In this document: in pieces, positions 1 through 8,113 of the stretch
Layout of the letters: each line of letters opens with the position of its first letter
Numbering within the stretch: the stretch's first letter is position 1
Assembly (NCBI RefSeq): GCF_964063345.1
Contig: NZ_OZ061318.1
Span: forward strand, 1,674,001 to 1,738,000
Source: Pseudomonas lini
Lineage (GTDB): Bacteria > Pseudomonadota > Gammaproteobacteria > Pseudomonadales > Pseudomonadaceae
DNA length: 64,000 bases
Direction of reading: 5' to 3'
The notes under the pieces: generated by a model
The model's input: the letters and a program-made list of their open reading frames with translations, nothing else
Told to the model about the DNA's origin: nothing
Databases searched by the model: none
Translations under genes and position numbers: made by a program

Positions 1-998
1 GCATCGCGATGGATCACCCGCTCGGCATGCAGTTGATGATTTTCACTGTCGCCGGTCTGCTTGAAATTGAAACCGTTGGCCTGCGCTTGCGAGCGGTATT
101 CGCTCTGGCTGTAGGTGTAACTGAAATTCCACCAGCCCCACGGTAGGCTGTAATTGAGCATCGCGTTGTTGGAGGTGTGCTGGTGATCGGTCATCGCATC
201 GTGACCGCCACGCAACATCAATTGATCAGCCAGGCCGAGCGGGCTGTCCCAATCAAATGTCGTGCCCCACTGCTGCTCGCCGGTGCTGCGCTGGCCGTCA
301 TTACTACGGGACAACCCGGCGCGCCAAGGCTTCTGCGGCGTGTTCTTGACCAACACTTCGCTGCCACCAACGTTCTTGCCCGGCGACAATTCCATCTGCG
401 CCTGATTCGACGGCAAGCGATTCAGCTGATCGACCATCTGCTCGATTTCCCGCAGATTGACCAGGTCACCGCTCCTGCCGGGGAAAGCCATCCCCAACTC
501 ACGGTCTGACAGCTTGCTGCCTTCCGCGCCCTTCACCCCTTCCAGCCGGCCCTCGACCACCAGCACTTTCAGATGCCCACCGGACAAATCCTGCTGCGGC
601 AAGTACGCGCGGCTGGTGACCAGGCCTTTCTCGATGTAGTAATTGGTAATCACTTTCAGCAGTTCGTTGAGCTGCGTGACACCCAGGCACTGGGCGATAT
701 AAGGCTTGAGCAGGCGATTTTTCTCGCTGTCCGAGAGACTGTCGGCGCCTTTGAGTTCGATGTCCTTGATGGGGAAGCAACGCGCGTCGGCGGGGGCCGT
801 CGGTTGCGTGGGTTTGGCTTCCTTGCCGGGTAATTCCTTGAGTTCCTCGAGACGCCGACGCTGCTCTTCGAGCAAGCGATCCTGACGTTCGCGGATCAGA
901 TCGGTTTCACCGGGGGTGGGGGCGGCGTGAGCAAGATTTAGCGGAGAGAGGCACAGCAAAGCCAGGCACAACCTCGCCACGAGGGCGGGTGGGTACAT
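1..998 (-). CDS. ShlB/FhaC/HecB-family two-partner secretion transporter (TpsB), partial
   Basis: Outer-membrane transporter that would export a large TpsA exoprotein (haemolysin, adhesin or CdiA type). About 332 codons are visible; the 3' part lies beyond the left edge. Translation starts at an ATG preceded by AAGGGA and gives a signal peptide ending near NLAHA, a charged Arg/Glu-rich N-terminal helix, then a POTRA-type domain beginning near CFPIKDIELKGAD and containing a second Cys in the AQCLG stretch. The start of the beta-barrel (PWRAGLSRSND..., alternating aromatic strands) follows. The family is normally about 550-600 residues, so more than half is present. The partner exoprotein gene is not in the window. 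Family call is firm; the cargo and therefore the role (adhesion, contact inhibition, haemolysis) cannot be told. Confidence 0.88.
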   Translation of the reverse strand, partial: MYPPALVARLCLALLCLSPLNLAHAAPTPGETDLIRERQDRLLEEQRRRLEELKELPGKEAKPTQPTAPADARCFPIKDIELKGADSLSDSEKNRLLKPYIAQCLGVTQLNELLKVITNYYIEKGLVTSRAYLPQQDLSGGHLKVLVVEGRLEGVKGAEGSKLSDRELGMAFPGRSGDLVNLREIEQMVDQLNRLPSNQAQMELSPGKNVGGSEVLVKNTPQKPWRAGLSRSNDGQRSTGEQQWGTTFDWDSPLGLADQLMLRGGHDAMTDHQHTSNNAMLNYSLPWGWWNFSYTYSQSEYRSQAQANGFNFKQTGDSENHQLHAERVIHRD

Positions 999-1048
999 GT
1001 TCGATCCCTTGAATGGAGACTGATATCATAATAGTGGCACGATATTAG

Positions 1049-1117
1049 ATAGCCATTATTCTGGCGTCAAATAATGGATCCTTGGGATAAGGATATTTAA
1101 CAATTGATAATGGCTAT
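1049..1117. promoter_or_regulatory. 11-bp inverted repeat in the tpsB upstream region
   Basis: ATAGCCATTAT at 1049-1059 and its exact reverse complement ATAATGGCTAT at 1107-1117 flank a third half-like motif, ATAATGG, at 1071-1077. The region lies between the divergently oriented tpsB gene (start 998) and the small exported-protein gene (start 1293). It is clearly more AT-rich than its surroundings. The spacing and repetition suggest a regulator-binding region for tpsB, but no regulator is identifiable. Confidence 0.4.
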
Positions 1118-1292
1118 ATGAGGCAGTTCCGAGAGGCGTGCAGGACATTTCTTGAGCGGAGGCCGAAAAATCCCCGTAAGAGCCAAGTCATTGTTAAATG
1201 CCTACGGCAAGTTGGACTGATGACGTGTGAACTTTCAGAACTGCTCGGCCTCAACCGATTAACCGTTCGATACGGCGCCCGAAGCCTGACCG

Positions 1293-1568
1293 ATGAAAAT
1301 CCTTCGAAAACTCACCCTCGCCGCCACCCTCGCCTGTACCCTTCCCGTTTGGGCCTGCCCTCCCGACGAAGCCACCGCCAAGCGCGAACAACTGGCCAAG
1401 GAAGTCGCCAAGATCACTGAGCAGAACCCGGCCAAGGCCAAGGAGATCAACGATGAGTTGCAGAAGATGGACCTGGAGACGACCAGCAAGGATTTGCCGG
1501 ACAAGTGCCAGTTGATTGATCAGCGTCTCAAGGAGCTGGAATCGGCGGAGAAGAAAGCCAAGAGTTGA
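1293..1568 (+). CDS. small exported helical protein, copy A (91 aa)
   Basis: Function unknown. The protein has an N-terminal signal peptide (MKILRKLTLAATLACTLPVWA) and a mature part beginning CPPDEATAKREQL that is almost wholly Glu/Lys/Ala-rich and predicted helical. A second Cys near residue 72 could pair with Cys22. The VWAC junction is not a good lipobox because of the Trp, so a periplasmic protein is more likely than a lipoprotein. It differs at only four positions from copy B at 3807-4082. Copy A belongs to a duplicated segment that also includes the downstream hairpin, the terminator and the 3' end of the neighbouring helicase gene. Confidence 0.75.
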   Translation: MKILRKLTLAATLACTLPVWACPPDEATAKREQLAKEVAKITEQNPAKAKEINDELQKMDLETTSKDLPDKCQLIDQRLKELESAEKKAKS

Positions 1569-1583
1569 ACGGCAAGATCAAAG

Positions 1584-1672
1584 GATCGCAGGCTGCGCCA
1601 GCTACACCGACCGCATGCATCCGCAATTTAACGGGTACCCGCTTCCTGTAGGTTCTGGCGCAGCCTGCGATC
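1584..1672. repeat. REP-like inverted repeat (CTGGCGCAGCCTGCGATC type)
   Basis: An 18-bp arm at 1584-1601 is exactly reverse-complementary to 1655-1672. It lies directly downstream of the small exported-protein gene copy A. The corresponding place after copy B (4098-4167) has the same repeat class but a different interior. Confidence 0.8.
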
Positions 1673-1684
1673 TTTTTACGCAAT

Positions 1685-1712
1685 AAAAAACCCGGACACT
1701 GTCCGGGTTTTT
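1685..1712. terminator. bidirectional rho-independent terminator, copy A
   Basis: Stem CCCGGAC / GTCCGGG with a 3-nt loop, flanked by an A run and a T run, so it can act on both strands. It is a duplicate of the terminator at 4177-4206 that separates the small exported-protein gene from the convergent helicase gene. Confidence 0.85.
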
Positions 1713-1731
1713 ATTGGATCGCTACAGCGCC

Positions 1732-1829
1732 TTATTCAGCAGCCGGCGCTTCCGGCTTGCGGCGCTTGAGCGGGGCCATGCCGTCCTTGCTGACCAGCGA
1801 CAGGGCGTCGGTCTTCGGGCGGTTAGCGA
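1732..1829 (-). pseudogene. 3'-terminal remnant of DEAD-box helicase gene
   Basis: On the minus strand this stretch encodes the last 30 or so residues of the helicase at 4226-5572 (NRPKTDALSLVSKDGM then APLKRRKPEAPAAE and a stop) and nothing upstream of that. Identity with the intact gene stops abruptly at about 1829 (matching about 4323), where unrelated sequence begins. It is therefore a duplication scar, not a gene. Confidence 0.88.
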
Positions 1830-1910
1830 GTCGAGAAAATACCGGGTAGAAAAGAATACGGGTTGATACAGGAAGATGGAGCCCGGCCTGGATTCACCTC
1901 CCCATGAATG

Positions 1911-1939
1911 CACAACGCGCCGGAGTGCGGCGCGTTGTG
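1911..1939. terminator. perfect 12-bp hairpin after the DUF2135/TPR gene
   Basis: CACAACGCGCCG (1911-1922) pairs perfectly with 1928-1939 around a GAGTG loop. It lies about 25 nt beyond the stop codon of the minus-strand gene at 1963-3138. A T run is lacking, so it may act as a transcript-end stabiliser rather than a classical terminator. Confidence 0.55.
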
Positions 1940-1962
1940 GGGGTCAGATCAACACTAGGCGA

Positions 1963-3138
1963 TCAGCGGTTTTGTACGCGCTCGATGGCCGTGTCATACA
2001 CCGGGTTGGCTTTCTGTGTCTTGGCTAACTGGTAATGACGCAGGGCGTCGGGGAACTGACCGGCAGCTTCATAGATACGGGCAATGTTGTAGTAGGAACC
2101 GGCACGTACGGTGGCGGCCGAATTGCCGCTGGCCAGGGCAATGGCCTTGCGGTTGGCCCAGATCGACTCGGCGGTGTTGCCGGCCTTCTGATACGCCAGG
2201 CCCAGGTTGCCGTAGGCTTGACCGTAGCTGTTATTCAGATCGATCGCCTGACGGAAGAAGTCGATTGCCAGCGGCAGATTACCGGTTTTGTAGGCCGCTT
2301 CGCCTTTGGTGTTCAGGCCTTTCGCATCGGCCTGTGCCGAAGCGCTGACCGCCACCGCCGTCAGGGCAACGCTGTCATCCAGCAACGGCGACACTTCGTT
2401 CAACACGTTTGCCGCATCGACCCTGGCCCCCGTAATGCTGTTGATGTCCTGGAAGTCGCCATTGCCGGTCATGCGGAACACGGTCCACAGGTTGCCGCTG
2501 CGGTTCTGCGGCACGTAGTAAGTGCGCACCAGCGACTGGCCCATGTACACGAACACCTTGGCCTGGCTGTTGGAAAGATCGCGCGAACCCGACTCGCTGC
2601 CATTGCTGAAATCATGCACGGCGTAGACGTAACTTTCGCCGAAGTGCTTCTTCTCCAGGGTGATGGTTTCCGGGCCATAGCTGGTGGTGTCGTCGACATC
2701 CAGATTGGCATCGTCACCCTGCCGTTTTTGGAAATAGATGTTGTTGCCGGGGAAGATCATGTGGGAGTCGAGGTCCGACGGGGTCGCACCCCAGGTCAGC
2801 ACCACGCGCAGACCGTCGAGGTTCTGCATCACCGGGCTGATGGCATAGGTCATGCCCTTGCACGGGCACTTGACCACCAGATTGGAGTAGCCGGGCTTCT
2901 TGATGATCAGTAGATTGCCCGCATCATCGGCAAACTCGGTGGTCAGGCTGACCTGGCCCTGAGCATTGGTGCGACCCACGACGTTTTGTGCGCCGTTGCG
3001 CTGCAACAGCAGCTCGGCGTCGGCGATCTTCTGGTCCTTGACCACCGCACTCAGCACTTCGATGGGCAGTTGCTCGGCCTGCACCGAAAACGCCGCCGCC
3101 CACAACGACAACACTGAAGCCACGCGAAAAAATCGCAT
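1963..3138 (-). CDS. exported DUF2135-like (YfaP-like) protein with C-terminal TPRs
   Basis: 391 residues when started at the ATG preceded by AAAGGAATTAAGT. An upstream in-frame extension to 3309 lacks a good ribosome site and would bury the signal peptide MRFFRVASVLSLWAAAFSVQA. The middle region (about residues 110-230) has the LRVVLTWGATPSDLDSHM and YAVHDFSNG patterns seen in DUF2135/YfaP proteins. Residues about 270-390 hold at least two to three TPR-like helical pairs (YGQAYGNLGLAYQKAGN, GSYYNIARIYEAAGQ). The function is unknown; it is probably a periplasmic protein with a protein-interaction tail. It is the only gene between the two copies of the duplicated segment. Confidence 0.78.
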   Translation of the reverse strand: MRFFRVASVLSLWAAAFSVQAEQLPIEVLSAVVKDQKIADAELLLQRNGAQNVVGRTNAQGQVSLTTEFADDAGNLLIIKKPGYSNLVVKCPCKGMTYAISPVMQNLDGLRVVLTWGATPSDLDSHMIFPGNNIYFQKRQGDDANLDVDDTTSYGPETITLEKKHFGESYVYAVHDFSNGSESGSRDLSNSQAKVFVYMGQSLVRTYYVPQNRSGNLWTVFRMTGNGDFQDINSITGARVDAANVLNEVSPLLDDSVALTAVAVSASAQADAKGLNTKGEAAYKTGNLPLAIDFFRQAIDLNNSYGQAYGNLGLAYQKAGNTAESIWANRKAIALASGNSAATVRAGSYYNIARIYEAAGQFPDALRHYQLAKTQKANPVYDTAIERVQNR

Positions 3139-3806
3139 ACTTAATTCCTTTAAGTGAGAGTAACGGACATAGCGAAATGCCCTACAGATTTTGGCGCGAA
3201 CCATACACAGTTTTTGCGTCCGGTGCCCGACAATCGCATAGGAAATTTGTTCACTAAGGGAATCGCTGAAAAAACCAGGAAAGTGCGTAGGAACAAGGCT
3301 TAACAACAAGTAAAAACCCTACTAAAAATGGGGAAAACTACGTTTCCCGAACGGAAGCTTCCCTCGCATAAAGTCCCACTACGTCCGTATGTACGATTTA
3401 TGTATTGCGCTGCCCTATTCCTTCATAAGCAAACTTGCACTGCCGTGTTCATGAGGGCTAATCAACAAATGAACATGATTAGTCATCAGACACCAAGCGT
3501 GAATTTCACACGCCTATTTGTTGGCCTGCTCGGCAAGCAGCTCTAAATAAAAAAGGTAATCATCCTCTGAGAAAAAGAAAAGGGGATAGCTGGCATCAAG
3601 ACACGTGCTCTACGTAGCTGAATGTCACTCAGTCATCGCGAGCAGGCTCGCTCCTACAGGGGATTTGTGGTGTTGACGGGTAGCGCAGGCTGCGGAGTGA
3701 ATGAAATCGGGTGACCTGTGGGTCGCCCATTTCTGTCACTGAACTTTTTCCACCCTTCAACCCTCAACCGGATAACCCGCCTTAACCGGAACCGAGGCCT
3801 GACTTT
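3139..3806. other. 668-bp intergenic region, no gene recognised
   Basis: This is the upstream region of the DUF2135/TPR gene. It is less GC-rich than its neighbours up to about 3640. A 72-codon plus-strand reading frame at 3328-3546 has no ribosome site or recognisable features and is not called. Single REP sequence occurs at 3635-3660. From about 3763 the sequence becomes alignable with 1250-1292, the left end of the duplicated segment. Confidence 0.6.
3635..3660. repeat. solitary REP sequence
   Basis: A single ATCGCGAGCAGGCTCGCTCC-type hairpin without an inverted partner nearby. It matches the arm of the paired element at 23747-23835. Confidence 0.7.
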
Positions 3807-4082
3807 ATGAAAACCCTGCTCAAACTCACCCTCGCCGCCACCCTCGCCTGCACCCTCCCCGTTTGGGCCTGCCCTCCCGACGAAGCCACCGCCAAGCGCG
3901 AACAGCTGGCCAAGGAGGTCGCCAAGATCACTGAGCAGAATCCGGCCAAGGCCAAGGAGATCAATGATGAGTTGCAGAAGATGGACCTGGAGACGGCCAG
4001 CAAGGATTTGCCGGATAAGTGCCAGTTGATTGATCAGCGTCTCAAGGAGCTGGAATCGGCGGAGAAGAAAGCCAAGGGTTAA
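3807..4082 (+). CDS. small exported helical protein, copy B (91 aa)
   Basis: Function unknown. Signal peptide MKTLLKLTLAATLACTLPVWA is followed by a short Glu/Lys-rich helical mature protein with two Cys residues. It is 87/91 identical to copy A at 1293-1568. This copy is probably the ancestral one, because it sits convergently next to the complete helicase gene, while copy A is followed only by that gene's 3' stub. Paralogues this similar suggest a recent event or gene conversion. Confidence 0.78.
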   Translation: MKTLLKLTLAATLACTLPVWACPPDEATAKREQLAKEVAKITEQNPAKAKEINDELQKMDLETASKDLPDKCQLIDQRLKELESAEKKAKG

Positions 4083-4097
4083 AAGGCAAGATCAAAG

Positions 4098-4167
4098 GAT
4101 CGCAGCCTTGGCCAGCTCCTACAGGTGCACGCTTAAACCTGTGTAGGAGCTGGCGAAGCCTGCGATC
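4098..4167. repeat. REP-like inverted repeat
   Basis: Imperfect arms of the type GATCGCAGCCTTGGCCAGCT and its complement, with a short interior. It is located between the small exported-protein gene copy B and the terminator. Confidence 0.75.
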
Positions 4168-4176
4168 TTTTGACGT

Positions 4177-4206
4177 AAAAAACCCGGACACTGTCCGGGT
4201 TTTTTT
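4177..4206. terminator. bidirectional rho-independent terminator, copy B
   Basis: Stem CCCGGAC / GTCCGGG with A and T tracts on either side. It serves the convergent pair formed by the small exported-protein gene (plus) and the helicase gene (minus). Confidence 0.88.
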
Positions 4207-4225
4207 ATTGGATCGCTACCGCGCT

Positions 4226-5572
4226 TTATTCAGCAGCCGGCGCTTCCGGCTTGCGGCGCTTGAGCGGGGCCATGCCGTCCTTGCTGACCAGCGACAAGGC
4301 GTCGGTCTTCGGGCGGTTGGCGATCTTGCGCTTGGTCGGGGCCTTGGCGCCGGTTTTCTTCTTGTCGCCCTTGGCGTCGACCTTTTTCTTCTTCACGCCA
4401 ACGGCTTTGCCCGAGGCCTTGACCTTTTTCGGTCCGCCGTAGGTGCCTTTGACTTCCTTGATGGTGCGGCGCTCGAAGCTCTGCTTGAGGTAGCGCTCGA
4501 CGCTCGACATCAGGTTCCAGTCGCCATGGCAGATCAGCGAGATGGCCAAGCCATCGTTGCCGGCGCGGCCGGTGCGACCGATGCGGTGAACGTATTCGTC
4601 GCCGCTGCGCGGCATGTCGAAGTTGATCACCAGGTCCAGGCCTTCCACGTCCAGGCCACGGGCCGCGACGTCGGTGGCCACGAGGATCTTCACGCCGCCC
4701 TGCTTCAGACGGTCGATGGCCAGTTTGCGGTCTTTCTGGTCTTTGTCACCGTGCAGCACGAACGCTTTGTAGTCTTGCGCCACCAGACGGCCGTAGATAC
4801 GGTCGGCCATGGCCCGGGTGTTGGTGAACACGATGGCCTTCTGATAGGTCTCGTTGGCCAGGAGCCAGTTGACGATCTGTTCTTTGTGCTGATTGTGGTC
4901 GGCGGTGATGATCTGCTGACGCGTGGTGGCGTTCAGATCGCTGACGTTGTTCAGCTGCAAGTGTTCAGGGTTGTTCAGGACCTTGGCGACCATCTCGCGC
5001 AGGCCCGAACCGCCGGTGGTAGCGGAGAACAGCATGGTCTGCTGACGGTTGGTGCACTCTTCCACCAGACGCTGCACGTCTTCGGCAAAGCCCATATCGA
5101 GCATGCGGTCGGCTTCGTCGAGCACCAGCACTTCGACTTCCTTGAGGTCGAGGTTGCCGGCGTTCAGTTGCTCGATCATCCGGCCCGGCGTACCGATCAG
5201 GATGTCCGGCACCTTGCGCAGCATGGCGGCCTGGACCTTGAAGTCTTCACCGCCGGTGATCAGGCCGGACTTGATGAAGGTGAACTGAGCGAAGCGCTCG
5301 ACTTCCTTGATGGTCTGCTGGGCCAGCTCGCGGGTCGGCAGCAGGATCAGGGTCTTGATGCTGACGCGGACTTTAGCCGGGCCGATCAAGCGGTTGAGGA
5401 TCGGCAAAACGAATGCAGCGGTTTTGCCGCTACCGGTTTGCGCTGTCACCCGCAGGTCACGCCCCTGGAGCGCGAGCGGGATAGCCGCTGCTTGCACAGG
5501 CGTTGGCTCGACAAATTTAAGCTCGGCCACGGCTTTGAGCAGGCGTTCGTGCAGGGCGAATTGGGAAAACAC
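4226..5572 (-). CDS. DEAD-box ATP-dependent RNA helicase
   Basis: 448 residues from a GTG start (MFSQFALHERLL...) preceded by CGAGGT; the longer ATG-started frame to 5653 has no support and adds a non-family leader. The ATP- and RNA-dependent helicase core shows the Q motif (EPTPVQ), Walker A AQTGSGKT (44-51), PTREL, GTPGR, DEAD (152-155), SAT (183-185) and HRIGRTGR. The C-terminal 70 residues are strongly basic (KKKKVD, KKKTGAK, KRKIANRPK), as in RNA-binding tails. It probably acts in ribosome assembly or RNA turnover (SrmB/RhlE group). The last 30 codons are duplicated at 1732-1829. Confidence 0.93.
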   Translation of the reverse strand: MFSQFALHERLLKAVAELKFVEPTPVQAAAIPLALQGRDLRVTAQTGSGKTAAFVLPILNRLIGPAKVRVSIKTLILLPTRELAQQTIKEVERFAQFTFIKSGLITGGEDFKVQAAMLRKVPDILIGTPGRMIEQLNAGNLDLKEVEVLVLDEADRMLDMGFAEDVQRLVEECTNRQQTMLFSATTGGSGLREMVAKVLNNPEHLQLNNVSDLNATTRQQIITADHNQHKEQIVNWLLANETYQKAIVFTNTRAMADRIYGRLVAQDYKAFVLHGDKDQKDRKLAIDRLKQGGVKILVATDVAARGLDVEGLDLVINFDMPRSGDEYVHRIGRTGRAGNDGLAISLICHGDWNLMSSVERYLKQSFERRTIKEVKGTYGGPKKVKASGKAVGVKKKKVDAKGDKKKTGAKAPTKRKIANRPKTDALSLVSKDGMAPLKRRKPEAPAAE

Positions 5573-5765
5573 GGGTGCTACCTCGAAGAAATACAAAAAA
5601 ACAGCTGCATAGGGTAACGGTTTCGAGCGCGAAGGCCGAGTTTCTTTATACAAACGGCGCTAAACAATGGTTTTTTTGTTGTCCGTTCTGTCCAAAAACG
5701 TCATCCGGAACGTCTTAAATGCTCTAATCGCTCCGTCGCGTCCTATAGAAGAACCGTTTTTGCCC

Positions 5766-7064
5766 ATGGATATCAAACAGCTCTGGCTCAACGCCCAAGA
5801 CCTCTGGGGTGCTCTCGATCAGCATCCGCTCCTGCATTCCACGCTCGCGCTGATGTTGCTGCTGGTGGTGGCGCTGGTGCTCGGACGAGTGGCGCGGTTC
5901 CTCATTCTTCACGCGACCAAAATCCTCGGTCGCCAGCCGTCGCTGCACTGGATCACCGATTTTCGTCACAACAAAGTGTTTCATCGCCTGGCACAGATGA
6001 CGCCCTCGCTGCTGATCCAGTTCGGCCTGCACCTGGTGCCGGGGTTGAGCAAGACCAGCCTGAATTTCCTCGGCAACGTGGCGCTGGCGTTCACCATTCT
6101 GTTCCTGGTGCTGGCCGTCAGCGCATTGCTCAATGCCCTGCTGGATATCTATGCCCGCACCGAACATGCCCGCACCCGCTCGATCAAAGGCTACGTGCAA
6201 CTGGCGAAAATGGTGCTGTTCGTGTTTGGTGCGATCATCATCGTCGCCACGCTGATCGACCGTTCGCCGCTGTTGCTGCTGTCGGGTCTGGGCGCCATGT
6301 CGGCGGTGATTCTGTTGGTCTACAAAGACACCCTGCTGTCATTCGTCGCCAGTGTGCAACTGACCAGCAATGACATGCTGCGGGTCGGCGACTGGATCGA
6401 GATGCCGCAAGTCGGCGCCGACGGTGACGTGGTGGACATCACCCTGCACACGGTCAAGGTGCAGAATTTTGACAAGACAATTGTGTCGATCCCGACCTGG
6501 CGCCTGATGTCCGAATCGTTCAAGAACTGGCGCGGCATGCAGCAGTCCGGTGGGCGACGGATCAAGCGCAGCCTGTTCATCGACGCCAGCGGCGTGCGGT
6601 TTATTCGCGATGACGAAGAACTGAAGCTGTCCCAGGTGCATCTGCTGACCGACTACATCAATCGCAAACAGGCCGAACTCAAGGCCTGGAACGAAGCTCA
6701 GGGCAACGTCGCGGCGATGTCGGCCAACCGTCGACGCATGACCAATATCGGGACTTTCCGCGCCTATGCGCTGGCGTATCTGAAAAGCCACCCGGAGGTC
6801 CAACCGAACATGACCTGCATGGTTCGCCAGATGCAGACCACGGCCCAGGGCATTCCGCTGGAAATCTACTGCTTCACCCGCACTACCGTGTGGGCTGATT
6901 ACGAGCGGATTCAGGGGGATATTTTCGATTACCTGCTGGCGGTATTGCCGGAGTTTGGCTTAAGCCTTTATCAGCAGCCGAGCGGTGGGGATTTGCGGTC
7001 GGGGTTGCTTCCGGCGGTGTTGGGCGCAAGCCACATTCCCGAAGCCGAAAAACACATCATGTAG
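5766..7064 (+). CDS. MscS-family mechanosensitive channel (YbdG-like)
   Basis: 432 residues from the ATG giving MDIKQLWLNAQDL; an upstream in-frame ATG at 5667 would add a poorly supported leader. Hydrophobic segments at about residues 20-45, 80-130, 140-165 and 170-200 are followed by the MscS beta domain (GDWIEMPQVGADGDVVDIT, TIVSIPTWRLMSESFKNWRG). Length and the long N-terminal membrane region match YbdG (415 aa) rather than the compact MscS. Expected role: an inner-membrane channel that responds to osmotic down-shift. It is divergent from the helicase gene. Confidence 0.87.
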   Translation: MDIKQLWLNAQDLWGALDQHPLLHSTLALMLLLVVALVLGRVARFLILHATKILGRQPSLHWITDFRHNKVFHRLAQMTPSLLIQFGLHLVPGLSKTSLNFLGNVALAFTILFLVLAVSALLNALLDIYARTEHARTRSIKGYVQLAKMVLFVFGAIIIVATLIDRSPLLLLSGLGAMSAVILLVYKDTLLSFVASVQLTSNDMLRVGDWIEMPQVGADGDVVDITLHTVKVQNFDKTIVSIPTWRLMSESFKNWRGMQQSGGRRIKRSLFIDASGVRFIRDDEELKLSQVHLLTDYINRKQAELKAWNEAQGNVAAMSANRRRMTNIGTFRAYALAYLKSHPEVQPNMTCMVRQMQTTAQGIPLEIYCFTRTTVWADYERIQGDIFDYLLAVLPEFGLSLYQQPSGGDLRSGLLPAVLGASHIPEAEKHIM

Positions 7065-7076
7065 CACCCCCCCTAA

Positions 7077-7170
7077 CCTGTGGGAGCGGGCTTGCCCGCG
7101 ATGAGGCCATGTCGGTCGATATTAATATTGCCCGACACAATGCTATCGCGGGCAAGCCCGCTCCCACAGG
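7077..7170. repeat. REPIN, GTGGGAGCGGGCTTGCCCGC type
   Basis: Two inverted REP arms (CCTGTGGGAGCGGGCTTGCC and its complement) enclose about 45 nt. It sits between convergent genes (stops at 7064 and 7173). Confidence 0.9.
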
Positions 7171-7172
7171 GT

Positions 7173-8039
7173 TCAGTGGATAGCCACAAATTTGCGTACA
7201 CCCAACCGACTAATCCACACCGCCATCAAAATCACCGACCCACCAAACAACAACCGCCCCAATTCTTCATGCTGATTCCAGATCAGCAAATTGATCAGCA
7301 ACCCCACCGGCACATGCAGGTTGTTCATCACCGCCAACGTCCCGCCGTTCACCAGACACGCGCCCTTGTTCCACCAGTACAAACCCAGCGCGGTCGAGAC
7401 CAGGCCGAGGAACAGCAGCACGCCCCATTGCAGCGGCGCTTCAGGCAGGAAGTTCTGTTTGCCGAACAGTAGAAACGCCGGCAACGCCACCGCCAACGCG
7501 CCCAGGTAGAAGTAACCGAAGCGTCGGTAATGCGGCAGATCGCTCGGATGACGGGCCACCAGATGTTTGTAGAGCACCTGCCCGGCGGCGTAGGTGAAGT
7601 TGGCCAGTTGCAGCAACAAAAAGCCCATGAAAAAGTCTGGGTTGATCCGGTCAAAGCGAATCACTGCCGCGCCCGCCACCGCCACCAGTGCAGCGATCAA
7701 TGCCCACGGATTGAAGCGCCGGTTAAGCGCGTCTTCGATAAGGGTCACGTGCAGCGGCGTGAGGATGGTGAACAGCAACACTTCCGGCACCGTCAACACC
7801 CGGAAGCTCAGGTACAGGCAGACGTAAGTCACGCCGAACTGCAACGCGCCGATCAGCAACATCCCACGCATGAACGCCGGTTCGACCTGACGCCAGCGCG
7901 TCAGCGGAATGAACACCAGCCCCGCCAGCAGCACCCGCACCAGCACCGCAAAGTAACTGTCGACATGCCCGGCCAGGTATTCACCGATCAAGCTGAAGGA
8001 AAACGCCTGGATCAGCGTGACAAAAAGTAGATAGCCCAT
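7173..8039 (-). CDS. EamA/DMT-family permease (carboxylate/amino acid/amine exporter type)
   Basis: 288 residues, almost entirely hydrophobic, with about ten predicted transmembrane helices in two EamA repeats. The first spans roughly residues 1-130 and the second 140-280, including GTLAVMNNLHVPVGLLINLL. The family exports small metabolites across the inner membrane; the substrate cannot be read from sequence. It begins with ATG at 8039. REPINs lie on both sides, so it is probably monocistronic. Confidence 0.8.
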   Translation of the reverse strand: MGYLLFVTLIQAFSFSLIGEYLAGHVDSYFAVLVRVLLAGLVFIPLTRWRQVEPAFMRGMLLIGALQFGVTYVCLYLSFRVLTVPEVLLFTILTPLHVTLIEDALNRRFNPWALIAALVAVAGAAVIRFDRINPDFFMGFLLLQLANFTYAAGQVLYKHLVARHPSDLPHYRRFGYFYLGALAVALPAFLLFGKQNFLPEAPLQWGVLLFLGLVSTALGLYWWNKGACLVNGGTLAVMNNLHVPVGLLINLLIWNQHEELGRLLFGGSVILMAVWISRLGVRKFVAIH

Positions 8040-8113
8040 GATCGCCTCATTTCGAATGGCGGCGACGATAGCGGGTTTTGCCCTTCATCGCGACAGTCAG
8101 CCAACACACAAAA

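Noticed and set aside
1118..1420. 100-codon plus-strand frame whose first part resembles a helix-turn-helix
   Set aside because: The second half overlaps the small exported-protein gene in another frame and is an obvious shadow. The first 45 codons may be the relic of something cut at the duplication edge, but no family is recognised and no ribosome site is seen.
3328..3546. 72-codon plus-strand frame upstream of the DUF2135/TPR gene
   Set aside because: No ribosome site, no recognisable protein, and composition like the intergenic surroundings.
4208..5617. 469-codon plus-strand open frame antisense to the helicase
   Set aside because: The helicase has all DEAD-box motifs; the antisense frame is a codon-usage artefact.
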